From Ceratothoa steindachneri (Eukaryota > Arthropoda > Malacostraca > Isopoda > Cymothoidae): a stretch of DNA of 64,000 nt. Positions 1 through 12,389 of this stretch are shown piece after piece; positions within the stretch are counted from its first letter, which is position 1; the number at the start of each line of letters is the position of its first letter. The notes below the pieces were generated by a model that had not been told where the DNA came from, did no database searches, and saw nothing but the letters and a program-made list of their open reading frames with translations. The stretch covers positions 100,813,578 through 100,877,577 of the forward strand of contig OZ018321.1 in assembly GCA_963969495.1 (NCBI GenBank). Direction: 5' to 3'. The position numbers were made by a program, and so were the translations under genes.

Positions 1-254
1 CGGAGCTCAGTGTAATGAGACCGTCGGTATTGTTCCGATGAAAAACTAACTCATCCCCATCAGCTTTGTCTTCTTCTTCATCAGACAAACTATTCGGATC
101 AGAATAGGATATGGGTAAAATTTAACCGCTAACACCTTCACTCGATGAGAGATTGGGTAAAGAGTAAGTGTTTGACTCGTTTCGGTAGATCTGCATTCGT
201 TTTGCTAGAGGAATAAACATAATTTCTGATGAAATAAAAAAGAAAAAAGAAAAA

Positions 255-1260
255 TTTGTATATATTCTTCACATTTTGTTCAGCAATGTTGACATTTATT
301 TACATGAAACATCTGTAAATTCGATTGGAAATAACTACCCTTATCGTGCATATTTAGAGACCCTGTTGAATTATAATAAAGAAGAAAAATCTACATTTAT
401 TTCCACTGCAGGGTATTACTCTCGTATTGAACAGAAATATAGCAGATCGAAGAAAGAACTAATTGATATATGTATATGGAAAACTACCCGCTGATTTCTT
501 TTCGCAACATAAGCTGTTGATGAATGGAGTCTCACTAAAGAAAAAGTTATTCAGAGCACCACATTCATTTTCACTATTTAGAAACCAGACCGATTTTGAA
601 GTTAAAATTGAATTATTAGAGAGTTTTCTTTACCTAAGAAAACTCCGCCTTTCAGCATCAACTCATCTGGACATGGAAAATAGGTTGCTTACATCAAACG
701 CTAAGTACCCTATCACATAAGTTCACATGCGAAATTTTACAATTGCGAATGGAATATCAATGAAGAGTGTGGATAATATCTTCATGGGAAGAATACTTAC
801 GAGGATGGTAATTGTCATGGTTGACCATTCGGCATTTTCTGATAGTTATGATGCATCTCCTTTTGAATTTAAACCTTATAATGTGAATCGTGTCACTATC
901 TATATAACGGGAATGAAGTTAAAAGACCATTGAATTAGACTATTTGAACAATGCAGATCCAGTTGCTTCAAAAGGCTTTTTACTCGTTACATAATGGAAT
1001 AGGGTCTATTGGAGGTGGGAAGAGTATTGGACTTACGTATAAACAGTTTCTAAAAAATTAAAATATTTTTTGTATTGACCTAAATCAGGACAAGAGTACT
1101 ACTTGTCTTGGAGAAGGCTCCAATCCTAAACAACAGAGAACATATTAATACAGTTACAGTTTAATCTTCATTAATAGACCCGGTTTTCCTTGTTATATAT
1201 GCAGAGTTTCAGTCTGTTATTGAGATAGATAAGTCAAGGAACGTATTGGTTTATTCTTAG
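255..1260 (+). pseudogene. Polinton/Maverick-type (F54H12.2-like) capsid-like protein, broken
   Basis: Seen: one conserved protein can be followed through several frames. YPYRAYLETLLNY lies near 340-380, KLLMNGV and a KLFR-FSL stretch near 510-590, AKYPIT near 700-718, VDHSAFS and PFEFKPYN near 820-885, and IEIDKSRNVLVY near 1220-1257, ending at a stop at 1258-1260. There is a frame change around 470-490, an in-frame stop at 718-720, another at 931-933, and at least one more frame change before the C-terminal block. Known: this order of blocks is that of the F54H12.2-like proteins of Maverick/Polinton elements and related adintoviruses, thought to be jelly-roll capsid proteins. The usual length is about 400-470 residues; the relic covers roughly 330 and lacks the start. 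No other Polinton gene (integrase, polB, ATPase) is recognisable nearby. It is an old, non-functional copy. Confidence 0.7.
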
Positions 1261-2089
1261 GTAAAATAAATGCAATAAAAATAGAAGAACTATTGTATCG
1301 AATTGAAACTACCCAATGTATGTGTGTGTGGACTCTAATTCCTTAGAAAGCTCCAATGTGTATGTGTTTGTGTGTAGACACACCCACTGTATAATAAGAT
1401 CATTTACTATTATACACTTCTCTTTTGATAGATAGAGGTTAGGATCGTCATAACTAGTATCGGTAAGGGGTTGATTAGTTTCGAAACTTTCCACGCATTT
1501 CGTTCAATTTTTTATGGTAGTCCATTTTAATGAATTCAATAAAATACAATGAATACTGGTACTATTTATCAACCAATCAGTAAACATACACTTTCTTTCG
1601 AGACTGGCCTAGAAAATACAGACGTAATCATCGGCGATCGGATTATTATTTAGGTATTTTTTCGTGTTAGAAAGCAACATCTCGTTCCAGAATACATTAC
1701 CTTCGATCAAACGTAGATTATATAACGAGGAATTATTGGCCTCAAGTCATTTATTCATTCTGGAAGTGACCCTCCTTCATTGCAGAAGCTCAGGATAGTT
1801 ACCTGACCTCCGTTTCTCTAACATATTTTTACATCCCGCAAACTCACTAATTTTGTTGGCCAACCCTTTTCAAACATTTCACACTCAGTGTCTTTCGACG
1901 ACATTTTTTCTAATAAAATCTATGCCATGCCATGGGAAAATCTCGTATATGTTACTACATTTTATCCTCTATTTATATTAGAGCGAAAACTTGTTCATGG
2001 ATGATACGCGGCCAGAATATCAGCCTTAATTACCTTCAATTAGACTGCCATTATAATGGAAATTATAACAACTGGGTCCTTAATTGGGA
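1261..2089. other. No recognisable feature
   Basis: AT-rich sequence after the capsid relic. Short open frames (for example 1309-1494 on the minus strand) show no family motif. Other Polinton genes would be expected here if the element were intact, and none is visible. Confidence 0.5.
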
Positions 2090-2415
2090 TCTATGTATCT
2101 TGGAGTCGGGACGAGCTCGTGCACACAAACTTGTGGTCTATATGACCTTTTGGAGGAGGCTGGCCTCCTTCAATTTATATTAGTCTCTTTGGTGTTGGTC
2201 GCATGCTCGCGCACCGTGAGAAGCAGACCTCCTAACCGACGCCGGCGCATGCTTCCTCCTTCTCCCTGCTATTTTTCTCGTTGTTTTGTTTTTGGTTTTG
2301 CTTTTATTTTTTTTAGGTTTGGTTTTTGTTTGTGTTTTTGTTAATTTTTAAATCTAGCCTAACATTAGGCTTTGCCTTTGTAGGTAGTCATCAAATGGGT
2401 GCTATAAAAAATATT
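2090..2415 (+). mobile_element. 5'-truncated Jockey-like LINE, 3' end only
   Basis: Seen: the translation around 2100-2170 (TSSCTQTCGLYDLLEEAG) matches the C-terminus of the minus-strand element at 60.1-64 kb (DSCAPTCGLLDFMKEAG). The T/G-rich stretch at 2280-2345, the AGCCTA-ATTAGGCT piece and the GTCATCAAATGGG end near 2390-2405 also correspond to the 3' region of that element at 60.14-60.29 kb. It finishes in a short A-rich run. Known: 5' truncation is the normal product of incomplete target-primed reverse transcription. Inferred: an old dead insertion, clearly diverged from the larger copy. Confidence 0.75.
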
Positions 2416-3522
2416 ATGCTCTATATGGCCAGTGATGCTTTTGAATGACTTAATTTGTTGTGTTAATAGAGTTCTCAATCAAGTGTAAAAGAATGACCAC
2501 TTAACACCTCCCTGCAACAACACCAGCAGATTGTTCTCCGGGCTCGAATGTCTGAAGGAGGATCCTAGGCTGTATAAAGGGGATGCACAAATTATTGTAA
2601 ACATGCGCGTTTCTGCAAGCGATTATACACAATTAAACTTCCAATTGTCAATAAGTTGTGTTTGCATTAAGGACAACTCAAGTTATGCGCTCTTTTATAT
2701 ATGTACGTAGTAATAGTGGAAAAAATAATAGAATTTCAGATTTTCAAAAAGATCAAATTGTTGGAGAGTCGATAGTTCGAGCTTAGGTAGCTAAAATTGC
2801 CGAGTTGTGTCATCATTTGAGAAAAACCCCGTGTGAAGTAAAGTTGGCCTAGTATAATCAAGTAAAAACTACGTATGGTACACTTCCCACCTTAAGGAAA
2901 GGAAAATTCAACACTCGGGCTCGCAGAGCTATAGAAACCATTTTGCTGATAAAGCAAAATATAGTTTTAATAATAATGGTTGCTGATCTAAACTATCAAG
3001 CCCTTTCCCAACACAGTACCTGCCGAAATAGTTCTTCGGTAGCTTCATGCAAATTGTATTCAATAATTGTAGGGCTAAAAACAAAAACAGTCAAATTTCT
3101 GATATTTCCTTGAAACTTCCACAAGAAATATATAAAACAAGTGTAAAAAAGTTAGTTTTCCTTGATTGTTGTTTGTAATGTAAAACCATTTTCCGTACAA
3201 TTACCCATATGTAGCCTACCATAATGTTTTCATTGTTTACTCATTGATATCTATCTTCTAAGTTCAGTATATTTAGATGGAAACGCTCATCTTGCTTGTC
3301 TTAGTATTATCTAATATTCTACTTGAACTTGCCAAGATGGGCATTAAGGATATGCACCTTCAAAGACATCCTGCATCCCATTTAGCTATAAACTTTTACG
3401 AAGTTCTCAACCAATTCCACCGTAACAAAACTCATCGAGGTTTATTTTTAGTCAAGGGTGACTCTAAATCTCAGTATGTCGTTTCTCGTTTTGCCTTTTT
3501 TTTGGTTTTGGTAATAACAATG
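2416..3522. other. No recognisable feature
   Basis: AT-rich. An 82-codon open frame at 3277-3525 has no recognisable motif and runs into the tandem repeat that follows. I see no promoter, RNA gene or transposon end that I can support. Confidence 0.5.
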
Positions 3523-3878
3523 TAACTATTCGGAAGATTCTAACGAAATTTAAAACACATGTTGTATTACATTTTCTTTCGAATGTTATAATTGCCAAGG
3601 TCTTCCCAAGGTCAGCCTGGAAATTATTTTGTTTTAGCAATAAAATCCTAACTATTAGGCTGATTATAACGAAATTTGAGACCCTTATGTTGTTCTATAT
3701 TTTCTTTCGAATGATATAATTGCCAAAATCCTCCCAGGTATGCCGGGGAATTATTTGGCAATAACTTCATAACTATTCCGCCAATTCTAACGAAATTTTG
3801 AACCTCTTATATTGTTTTACATTTTTATTGGAATAATAAAATTTCCAGGGTCTTCCCAAGGTTAGTCCGGAAATTATT
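3523..3878. repeat. Tandem repeat, about 3 x 121-126 bp
   Basis: Each copy opens with TAACTATT followed by an ATTCTAACGAAATTT-like stretch and closes with a variant of GGTCTTCCCAAGGT...GGAAATTATT. Copies start at 3523, 3649 and 3770, giving periods of 126 and 121 bp. The copies are visibly diverged. There is no coding potential across the unit. Confidence 0.85.
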
Positions 3879-4429
3879 GACACTTTTGATGTCGCAAGGT
3901 TGTAAATCAGATAAAGTGAGAGCACACGACTTTGGGGCAGCAGAACTTGTTTCCTTTTTCATAAGCTTTACAGGGAATTTGCACACTTTTATTTTCAACT
4001 TTGTCTCAGAAAGTTTGGGAAAGAAAAAAGAACGTATATGAAGGCTGCAGACTGTTAATAACTCTTACAAACTGATTCGTGAGCTCTATATTTAAATACA
4101 ATGGAAGGAACAACTCTTTTCGAGCGTCTATCCTTTGCTTATGATTAATATTATGCCATTTAACAGAGAACCATTCCTTAGTGCTCACTACTTCTTGTGT
4201 GAAAGTAATGTGGTATTTCTACTGTCCTAAAGAAAGTAATGAAATAGAAACTTGCTAAAACCTCCTAGGAAAACTATCAAAACCGCTACCATTTTGAGGT
4301 CTCCAATCGATCCAAACTCTATTCCTTATAAGACAAAGCTTATAGAAAGAGAATGACACTGTTGTAGTCCTACGTGATATATAGTGGGTATGACATGAAA
4401 TGGCATCCGGTGGCGAGGTCTGATTGGAG
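3879..4429. other. No recognisable feature
   Basis: AT-rich spacer between the tandem repeat and the first LINE. A 60-codon minus-strand frame (4006-4188) has no family motif. Confidence 0.45.
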
Positions 4430-5170
4430 ACTTTCAGAGTTTTAATGATAGTGGAGTTATTCTTTAATCTGCCATTGCTCCCAGTTCCAATCTGACCCGG
4501 AGTGATAGCACCGAACCTTGGGTCCCTGCTCTCTTGTAGGCTAAGCCTCTTTAGGCAAAAGCTCGGAGAAGGAAACTACGATGTCAAACAAAACTATGCC
4601 AACTCCTCAACGGCAGAACCAGCTGACGAAGTTTTCCTCAAACTCAACGGCTGTGAAGGAGGAAGAAGGCTGCAATAAGTCTGTTCGGTCCAATGGTCTT
4701 GGTTTCTCCCTACCATTAGTCCCAGCAGAACGCCTTTCAGGTTTGTGAGCTTAGTCAAGGTGCAGCAGTAAGTACACTCTAAAGATATTCACGCACATGC
4801 GTCTTCATAAATGTCTGTCTCTTAGCACAGCTAGAAATAAAAGTCTTTCGGCGATTGAAAAAGGGTGACGGGAACAGGCAAGTGATGGCTGTAAGCTCTC
4901 AGTCAATATTCTGCCTGGAAACACTGGTGTTTGATTCATTTGCTCAGTTTCTGGACTGAAGCCGAGAAACTGTTCTGCAGCAACAGCTACGACTGACCAG
5001 TCCTTTTTAGGGTCCACTTTGCTTACCCCGAATAGGGAAGGGGCTAAAAAAAAGTGCCTCAAAAATAGTCAACTTCATAATTTCTCTTTGGAAAATCTTA
5101 TCTTGAGAGATCACCTACACGCGGTAAAAGAAAAAACCCACAAATGAAATTTGAAACTTAGAATATTGGC
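4430..5170 (+). other. Probable 5' untranslated leader of the LINE at 5.2-8.2 kb
   Basis: This stretch is less AT-rich than its upstream flank and lies directly before the endonuclease reading. It contains phrases such as AAAGCTCGGAGAAGGAAACTACGATG near 4559-4584 that look like the leader of non-LTR elements, but I see no conserved protein. Assignment to the element rests on position and base composition only. A small minus-strand frame at 4805-5062 is taken to be a shadow. Confidence 0.35.
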
Positions 5171-5179
5171 ACATTGATG

Positions 5180-5990
5180 GACTCCACAACTACCGAGAGA
5201 ATAAAACAACGCACAGCCATTGCCAACTGAGAACTTCACAGAATTGGACTATATATTGTTGGCCTAATTAAAACCCAGAATGCTGATGAAGGGCAACTAA
5301 GGGAAGAAGAGGGCCAATACGCACTCTTTTGGAAAGGACTAACTGGAGACCAACCAAGAATCCATGGTGTTGGCTTTGCAATAAGGAATGGCATACTCCC
5401 AAAGATGACAGAGATCTCCCTCGGAACCAACGAACGACTTATGAGCATTCGAATACATAGAACTCGAAAAGAATCAGCACGCCACAGTTATCAGCGCATA
5501 CGCACCAACACACGCAGCTGAAGATGTGGTAAAAGAAAACTTCTATGCCCAGCTTGACAGCCTCCTCTCAAACATTCCTAAAGAGGATAAGATAATAATG
5601 CTGGGAGATTTAACACAGAGTAAGGAAAGACCATGAATTGTGGTATGGAACAATTGGAAACGAATGATGTAGCAAAACCAATGCTAATAAGACCCTTCTT
5701 CTCACTAAATGTGCTGAACACAATTTCGTGATCAGAAACACACTTCCGACAGAGGAATGGCTTATAAAGTCTCTTGCAGCACCCAAGATTAAAACCTTGG
5801 CATCTGATTGATTATGTCATCGTACGATCCAATGATCGGCAGGATATCATGTTCACAAGAACCGCCACTGGGGCTGATGAGTACTGGTCTGATCACCGCA
5901 TAATCATTTCTGTCCTGAAAATGAAGCTGCAACCAAAAAGGAAAAACAAAAATTACACCAACATCAAAAAACTAAACACAGAAGCACTGC
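5180..5990 (+). pseudogene. Non-LTR retrotransposon AP-endonuclease domain, decayed
   Basis: Role: apurinic-like (EEP) endonuclease that nicks target DNA for target-primed reverse transcription. Seen: the plus-strand translation has TQNADEGQLREE and LFWKGLTGDQPRIHGVGFAIRN (5270-5395) and TNERLMSIRI (5427-5455). It then shifts frame and has several stops, but keeps the EDKIIMLGD-like stretch (5583-5610), the QHPRLKPWHLIDYVIVRSNDR block (5775-5840) and the catalytic SDHRIII motif (5889-5910). Known: this arrangement is typical of invertebrate elements often mis-annotated as craniofacial development protein 2-like. Frameshifts near 5455, 5600 and 5770 make it non-functional. It continues downstream into the RT of the same element. 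Confidence 0.85.
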
Positions 5991-5999
5991 ATGATCCAA

Positions 6000-6515
6000 A
6001 AATCCAAAATAGTTTGCAGAAACATCTACAAGAAATACTGCAGCGAAGATAACCAGCCATCGCTCCTAATGAAGCATGCACCAGCCAAAAATAAGTCATT
6101 ATCATCACATGCACTGAAACCATCGGCTTCAAAAAGAAGAAAAATCAAGATTGGTTCGACAAAAATAGTGAAACAGTCAAAACTCTCATAGACAAAAAAA
6201 GACAAAAATCCTTTCTTGCACTGAAAAATGATCCACAGTCCACTCACAAACAAAGAATTCATGAAGAATGCAAGGATGAAGTACAAAGGGAAACACATGC
6301 TTAAAGACAATTAGTGAAAAGACAAGGCCATTGAGATTCAACAGTTAGTCGATGCAAATAACAACAAAGAATTTTTCAATGCAACTAAAGCCATCTATGG
6401 ACCCTCAGCACACGGAACTGTTCCACTGCTAAGAAAAGATGGAACAAATATCTTGAAAAGTAGCTTCGAAATCAGAGCTAGATGGAAGGAGCACTACACT
6501 GATCTCTTCAAACAA
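6000..6515 (+). pseudogene. Linker between endonuclease and RT of the same LINE
   Basis: Lys/Asn-rich plus-strand translation with KRRKIKIGSTK near 6130-6165 and KDEVQRETHA-like and NNKEFFNATKAIYGP readings at 6260-6405, followed by WKEHYTDLFK near 6485-6510. The WxEHFxxLF and FxxKxIYGP phrases are the usual pre-RT linker of this LINE type. Several frame changes and stops break it. The minus-strand frame at 6026-6310 is a shadow. Confidence 0.7.
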
Positions 6516-6519
6516 CATG

Positions 6520-7680
6520 TTAAGGTTAATCTATGTAATGCAACACAATCCAAAGAAACCAACCCCTACACTCCCAGAGCTCAAAGATACAATCAAAGCA
6601 CTTAAGAAAAACAAATCTGCGGGGCCCGATAGAATCCTTTCGGAAGTGTATAAACACGGGGGCGACTTACTGACAAGGCAACTCCATCGGCTGCTGGCTA
6701 ACATTTGGACCAGTAGTCCAGCCTCATCTGAATTTAAAGATGCATCCATAGTCACTATCTTTAAAAAAGGTGATAGAGCTGACTGTGAAAATTATCGCGA
6801 AATACCTCTTCTTGCCACTGCAGGAAACACTATCACGAATAATAAGCAACGGGCTCAAAATGGTCTCTGAAATGATTCTACCTGAGACACAAGCTGGCTT
6901 CAGACCATCAAGAAGCACAAAAAACATGATCTTTACCATTCGCCATTTGCAAGAAAAGGCCATGAGCAAAGTCAGGCACTGTAAATCGACCTCTCTAAAG
7001 CATTCTACTGTCTCTCAAGGAAATTTATCTGGTAGATCCTAACGATATTTGGATGTCCAAAGAAAATTGTCTTAAATACAAGGCTTCTTCATGATGACAT
7101 ATCTGCCAGGATTTTGGCAAATGGGAATAATTCTGAACCCTTCAAGGTGACAACAGGAGTAAAACAAGGCTGCGTCATTTTACCAACCCTTTTCTCCATC
7201 TTCATTGCTACCATCCTCTACATCGTAAAGGATGATCTACCACCCTACACTAAAATCATCTACAAGATGAATGACAAGAACAAAACATCTACATGCATCC
7301 TCCTAACACTCCAGTACGCAGATGACGACTGCGTGGTATCACTGAACAAAGACTATCTCCAGCAAATTCTAACCACTTTCCTTCAGGCATACAAGAAACT
7401 ATGACTAAATATAAATGCTAAGAAGCTACCTGATATTAAACTTAATGAAACGATATTGAAATATTTTGATCATTTCTGCTACATAGTAAGTCATGTTTCA
7501 GCCAATGTCGACCTTGATTCTGAAATACAACACTGCTTGAAATGTACTGGTAGCGCCTATGAAAACCTTCGAACAAGAGTCTTACAAGAACATAACTTGA
7601 AAATACAAACAAACATCATTGTTGACAAGGCAATCATCATCCCAACTCTACTCTATGCATCTGACACATAGACCCCATAT
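6520..7680 (+). pseudogene. Reverse transcriptase domain of the 5.2-8.2 kb LINE (RTE-like)
   Basis: Role: copies element RNA at the nicked target. Seen in order: LKKNKSAGPDRI and EVYKHGG (6600-6660), FKDASIVTIFKKGDRADCENYR (6730-6800), ETQAGFRPSRSTKNMIFTIR (6883-6945), a damaged DLSKAF motif (about 6985-7005), TTGVKQGCVILPTLFSIFIA (7150-7210) and the active-site motif QYADDDCVVS (7311-7340), so YADD is intact. The thumb follows at 7456-7670, with a stop before PYRPHLKTLEKYHQRC (7670-7720). At least four frameshifts and several stops separate the blocks. The family looks RTE-like, related to but clearly distinct from the RT at 26.2-27.9 kb. Confidence 0.9.
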
Positions 7681-8224
7681 CGACCCCATCTTAAAACTCT
7701 CGAAAAGTACCATCAACGCTGTCTCAGAAACATCCTAAAAATTACTTAAGAAGATTGAAGAACCAATATCAGCGTTCTGAAAGAAGCAAATATGACCAAC
7801 ATAGGAGCTTTTATCATAAAAACAGCTGTAATGGTGTGGCCACATTATCAGGATGAGCAAAGATCGTCTCCCGAAAAAGGACTTCTACTCACAGCTCAAA
7901 GAAGGAAAACGGAACAGGGGGAAGGTGGTTAAAGGAAAAGATATAAAGATACTCTCAAAGCTAACTTGAAAGAATGCGGCATTAACCATAACAACTGGGA
8001 GGATGCGACAAATGAAAGGTTCCAATGGAAAAAAAAACAAATTAAACATGGCATAGAGATCTTTGAAACACAGCGGTGTGTAAAGAACAAGCAGTAAAAA
8101 AGAGAAAATGAACTTAAATCACGCTCAAACTTACCACATGGGCTGACATGCCTCCACTGAAATCGGAGCTTTAGGGAAAGAATTGAACACATCAGTCAGC
8201 TAAGGACTCATAACTGACCTACCA
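7681..8224 (+). pseudogene. C-terminal region and 3' end of the RTE-like LINE
   Basis: The translation retains the HQRCLRNILKI stretch (7711-7743) and the MSKDRLPKKDFYSQLKEGKR block (7854-7913), equivalent to the GHV-RMxxxRLPxxxxYGEL motif of related elements. KRYKDTLKANLKECGI and WEDATNERFQWKKK follow (7936-8037). The element fades near 8160-8224, next to a minus-strand fragment of the CYFC family. Minus-strand frames here are shadows. Confidence 0.75.
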
Positions 8225-8612
8225 CCTAATCTCAACCACTCTTTGAGTGTGGAAATAAAAAGCACCACATTTAAATTTGACAAGTCAAGAACTCTGACAA
8301 GGTCATTGACGTCTCTCTGGTTTGAATGGTATGGATTCTTCTCAAGAGCCTTATCTCTGATACTGCAGTCTACATCTGCACTGATCTTTTCAGCTTCTCG
8401 ATTGCTGCTTTCTTATAAAGGTAGCTAATTCCCTTTTGGAGAGATAGGTATAGGAAGATCAGTACTATGTGATGCTTGTGTAATAGAAGACAGAGGATCG
8501 GGATACAAAATAGCTGGATCATTTTTTCCACTTCGAAGTTTGAAAGGATCCACCGTGCAAAAGTAGCAGCTGCTTGAGTGGTTAGTTGGCTCACATCAAA
8601 TCATTGGAAAGT
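8225..8612 (-). pseudogene. CYFC family copy A: N-terminal half only
   Basis: Function unknown. Seen on the minus strand: EPTNHSSSCYFCTVDPFKL (about 8595-8540), then YPDPLSSITQASHSTDLPIP (about 8510-8450), a stop, a damaged middle, and HSNQRDVNDLVRVLDLS (about 8325-8275) ending in LKEWLRL. The same order of blocks occurs at 23.6, 32.9 and 54.4 kb in this window. CxxC spacing in CYFC suggests metal binding. The fragment stops where the 3' end of the plus-strand LINE begins, so that LINE may have inserted into it, or the rest was lost. Not expressed as drawn: stops and no downstream half. Confidence 0.75.
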
Positions 8613-11600
8613 CAACCTTCATTGCTTTTCTTTCCCATCCATACCATCATGTATAGGTAAAATAATATATTTTAGTACTTTTTGTTTTACAAAATATAAT
8701 ACCTTATGTGCTAGTGAAGTTTAATATTTTAGTTTTTAAAACAAATAATTCTCAGGACTTTCAAATTTTCCTTGCAGTGGTCACAACACTATGAGATGCC
8801 CAAGATTTGTCTTAGTCCCCAACTGGCTTGCCAACGTATGCTTTCTAAGCTTTACACATTACAATAGATGCTGTCAGAGAGAATATTTTTGATCTTTTTA
8901 TGATAAACTGTCTGTGGATATAGCAGAATGCATCTGGAAAATGATTGCAGCCTCTTGATGTCATTTCCATTATTATGCATTCACTATAGTAACTAGACCT
9001 AAAATGAGAGCAGATCTGTGAATTCCTTTCTAAATATTTTTGAAGTAGTATTTCCGGATATTTCAGAAGGTTCTAGCAGTTTACAAAGCTGTGTTCTGGG
9101 AGATTCTTGAAAATTTGAAACTTATTCAAATTCTAATAAATTCTAGAGATTTCTCATTCAATCTAGAATGTTATAGAGGTTTCCTTAAAACAAAGGTGAT
9201 TACACAAATTTCAAATGTTTTTTTTAAATGCCATTTATAATTTTTGACCATGCTTTGAAAAAATTTAAAGCTTATAACCCTTTATATATTCTCAGTTTTT
9301 TCAAAAACTAATAAAACCTAGTATTATTTTACAAAGGAGACAATTTGTAATCAAAATAGACTTTTCATTTACTTTATTTAAGAACAACTTTGAAATGACA
9401 CTTTTAACTCTGTAAAAAGAACAAAGTGAATTTGTGTTACATAGTAAACCAGAACTACACAATGTAATGTTGAAAGTGCTTCATTTTGTCTGTCATATCG
9501 ATCTTTCTTCATGCTCTGTCCATTCGCATGACGTGTTTCACCGATAGAAGTAGTCTAAAGAAGCTTTTAATCCCATTTCCCTGAACTCCCTCAAAAGCAT
9601 AGAGGTGAACCTTAGATAAGTTGGACACCCATATTATTTTTTTCTACATCACGCTGTCCAGGACACAGGATTACAATGATTAAAGTTCTGTTTTGATTAA
9701 CTGGTTCCACCCTATGGTACTTTTGCATTCTTTGCAGATGAAAATGCAACCATCAGATGGTAGAGTTGTTAAAGATTGTCTCAGAGATCTTTATCGACAA
9801 GAGGAACACTTGGAGTGTCCTCAGCAATTGCTTTCTCTTAAAAATATCGAACATTTGTAATTTAAATTGTATATGATGCTGTTGAACTAATCTTCTTCGC
9901 CAAGTGGCTAAAAAACCTGGGATGGGTTTTGACTTTAGAATGGTTTGAAATTCAAATGGCAATGTTAAAAGGCAGCGCGAGTCAATTCCTCAATGTATTA
10001 AAAGATATGGTGCTGCCCAAGGTCGGCAATTCCATAATAAATAATAAAACTACCATTTAACAACGAGATTCCATTAGTTTGTCCGACACCTGTTTCTTCC
10101 ACTTACCTCTTTCTTTAGAGATCTCCCATTTAAACTTTCAGCCTGAAACGGCCTCGTTGCCTTTGCTATTTAAACCGGGAAAAAAATCTCACCTGTCCTT
10201 TCACCATAATTGTCATTGCGTTGATTGCTTCAACTACGTTGGGTCATATTTCATCATCTCACTCCCTATTTCCTCACTCTGTTCGATCATCATCCACCAA
10301 CTTGAATTGTTTTCAGTATTTATTAGTTTTTTCCACCACCCATAAACTTGTAGGCGTGAGACGCCCTCTTGGCCCCAGTGAGTACCATGAAATGAGCTGT
10401 CATGTTTACCTGCATGAGCCACATGCCACAGTTGATATTTTTAGGATTGGTTACCCTCCAAGGACTAATATCTGCGTGAGATTCCCTGGTTGGTTCTTGC
10501 TCTAAATTTAGTTTTAAAAATTAAAAATTTCCCTATTTGATTCTTGCCTTAATCGTTACCATTTTAACCTGAGATTCGACTTAATTAATTGTCTTTTCAT
10601 AAGCCTGGGGGCGCCAGGTATAAGAGACTGTAAGCGCGGGATCCCTTAACCTCTGGAAGGAGCACCACTACTGCACATTCTGCACCACTTGCCATCTCTC
10701 CATTTGGAAGAAAGAATCCGCTCGCTTCTGCTCAACTCATTCTCATTCTGACAAGAGAGCGACTCCGAGCCTTTCCCTTGGATCAAATCCTGGGTACATT
10801 TGACCAGGATCTAAGGAAGTGGCTTTTTCTAGGACTGGGGTTGGAGTGGGGACGTTTATATGTTGTGCATCCGGAGATTTATTTTAATTTTGAAAGTCCG
10901 TCTGTTGCAAAGTTATTGCCATATTCCAATGCACGGCTTTATCACTTATCACCGTTCTCCTTTTTGTTTACTAGGGTGAGAGAAGATTCCGAGGTTGTCG
11001 ATTTATATCCGTGATATAAGTGTGAATATTTGTTCTATTATTTTCTTCTATGTTCAATTATTCCATAATTCATCTCTATTAATCGGCTTCTTTTATAATT
11101 ACCTACTGTGGTATTTACGTTTTACTAAGCTTTTCCATTACTTTCTTCATTATTCAAGTTTCTCCTAACTACCTTTGCTTCCATTTTAGGTTTCTACATC
11201 CAGTCTCCCCATCGAATCAAAATACCAACCTTAGTTAAACCACCTTCCTCTCTTTTCTCAAATAAATAAAAATATCTCTTGGTTCCCCTATTAATTTAAA
11301 CTTTTTAAGGAGAAAATTTTCGCTATGCAATGCAAACTGAGAATGCAATTTGTCATTTAATCTAATTTAGCCTCCGCCATTTCTTTCCAGAAATCGTCTT
11401 GAAAAGAATTAATCTTTTCCTTTCAAAGCAGATCTCTTATTTTCTGAACATTTTTTCCCTTGATAAGGGTTAGATCGATTTTTCTCAAAGCCCATATTTT
11501 ACTCCAAACTCAAATGACAACAACGCAGCGTAATTTGGAGAATTTATTTTTTTAAAAGATGAGATAGGTCCTGAGCGGAATATCCGCCTTCGAACGCTTA

Positions 11601-12389
11601 AATAAGTTAAGCGACAGTATGCGCAGTTAGTCATTAACTAGTGCTGAGTTTATTGTAATGGCCGCTGCTCAAGGTAGTGGTTGTATTTGAGGTTCGGAAG
11701 TTTTCAGGTTTTCTGGAACTAATTTGAATATTTAATGGGTTTGGCATTTTTTTTTTACTTTTCCTCTGATGGAATCATTTCTCAGCTTCAGTTCTGCTCT
11801 GCTTAGCCTATAATAATATCGGTGACTTCCTCAAATAAAAGAGTTTGGTGTGGATATAAAACTTTAATTTGGATTAGTTTCTCAAATTTCAGCAGGAAGG
11901 AATTAATACAGTTTCCAAACTATGAAAATAAGGACAGACAAAGGTAAATTATTTTTAATTTGGGGGTTAGCAAACAGGAAATATTTGTTCAGATAATAGG
12001 AATTTGATGGATTTTATGTATAAGATTTGTTTTCTGCAGGTACTGAGTACTGTAGCTAATGGTAGAAGTGCATTCTTGTCTAAGCACAGTCATATTTGTA
12101 AAGCTCTTTCTAAATTTCAGCTTGCTGGCTTATGTAGTAGCCATCTGTGAGTAGTTTCAGTTTCAGACGTGAAGGAACTCAGTCGCTACTTCTCACTGAG
12201 AGAACCTACATATATCATCTGAGATCAGCCTTGACAGTTTCTTAAGACCATATATTAGCGAGTCTCAATTTCAAGTAAATTAAGTGACCCTAGTTTATCA
12301 GCCGTATTTTAGTTAGCTCCTGTAGAATCACCTGAAAACATTATGACTCTTTCATCGATCAGGTAATCTTTGTGGAATGTCAGGGATGT
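8613..12389. other. AT-rich stretch without recognisable genes
   Basis: I see no conserved protein, RNA gene or transposon end here. The longest frames (9753-9962 minus, 10079-10505 plus, 10778-11014 plus) lack motifs and overlap each other. A slightly GC-richer patch at 10340-10860 is unassigned. Diverged, older repeats cannot be excluded. Confidence 0.4.
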
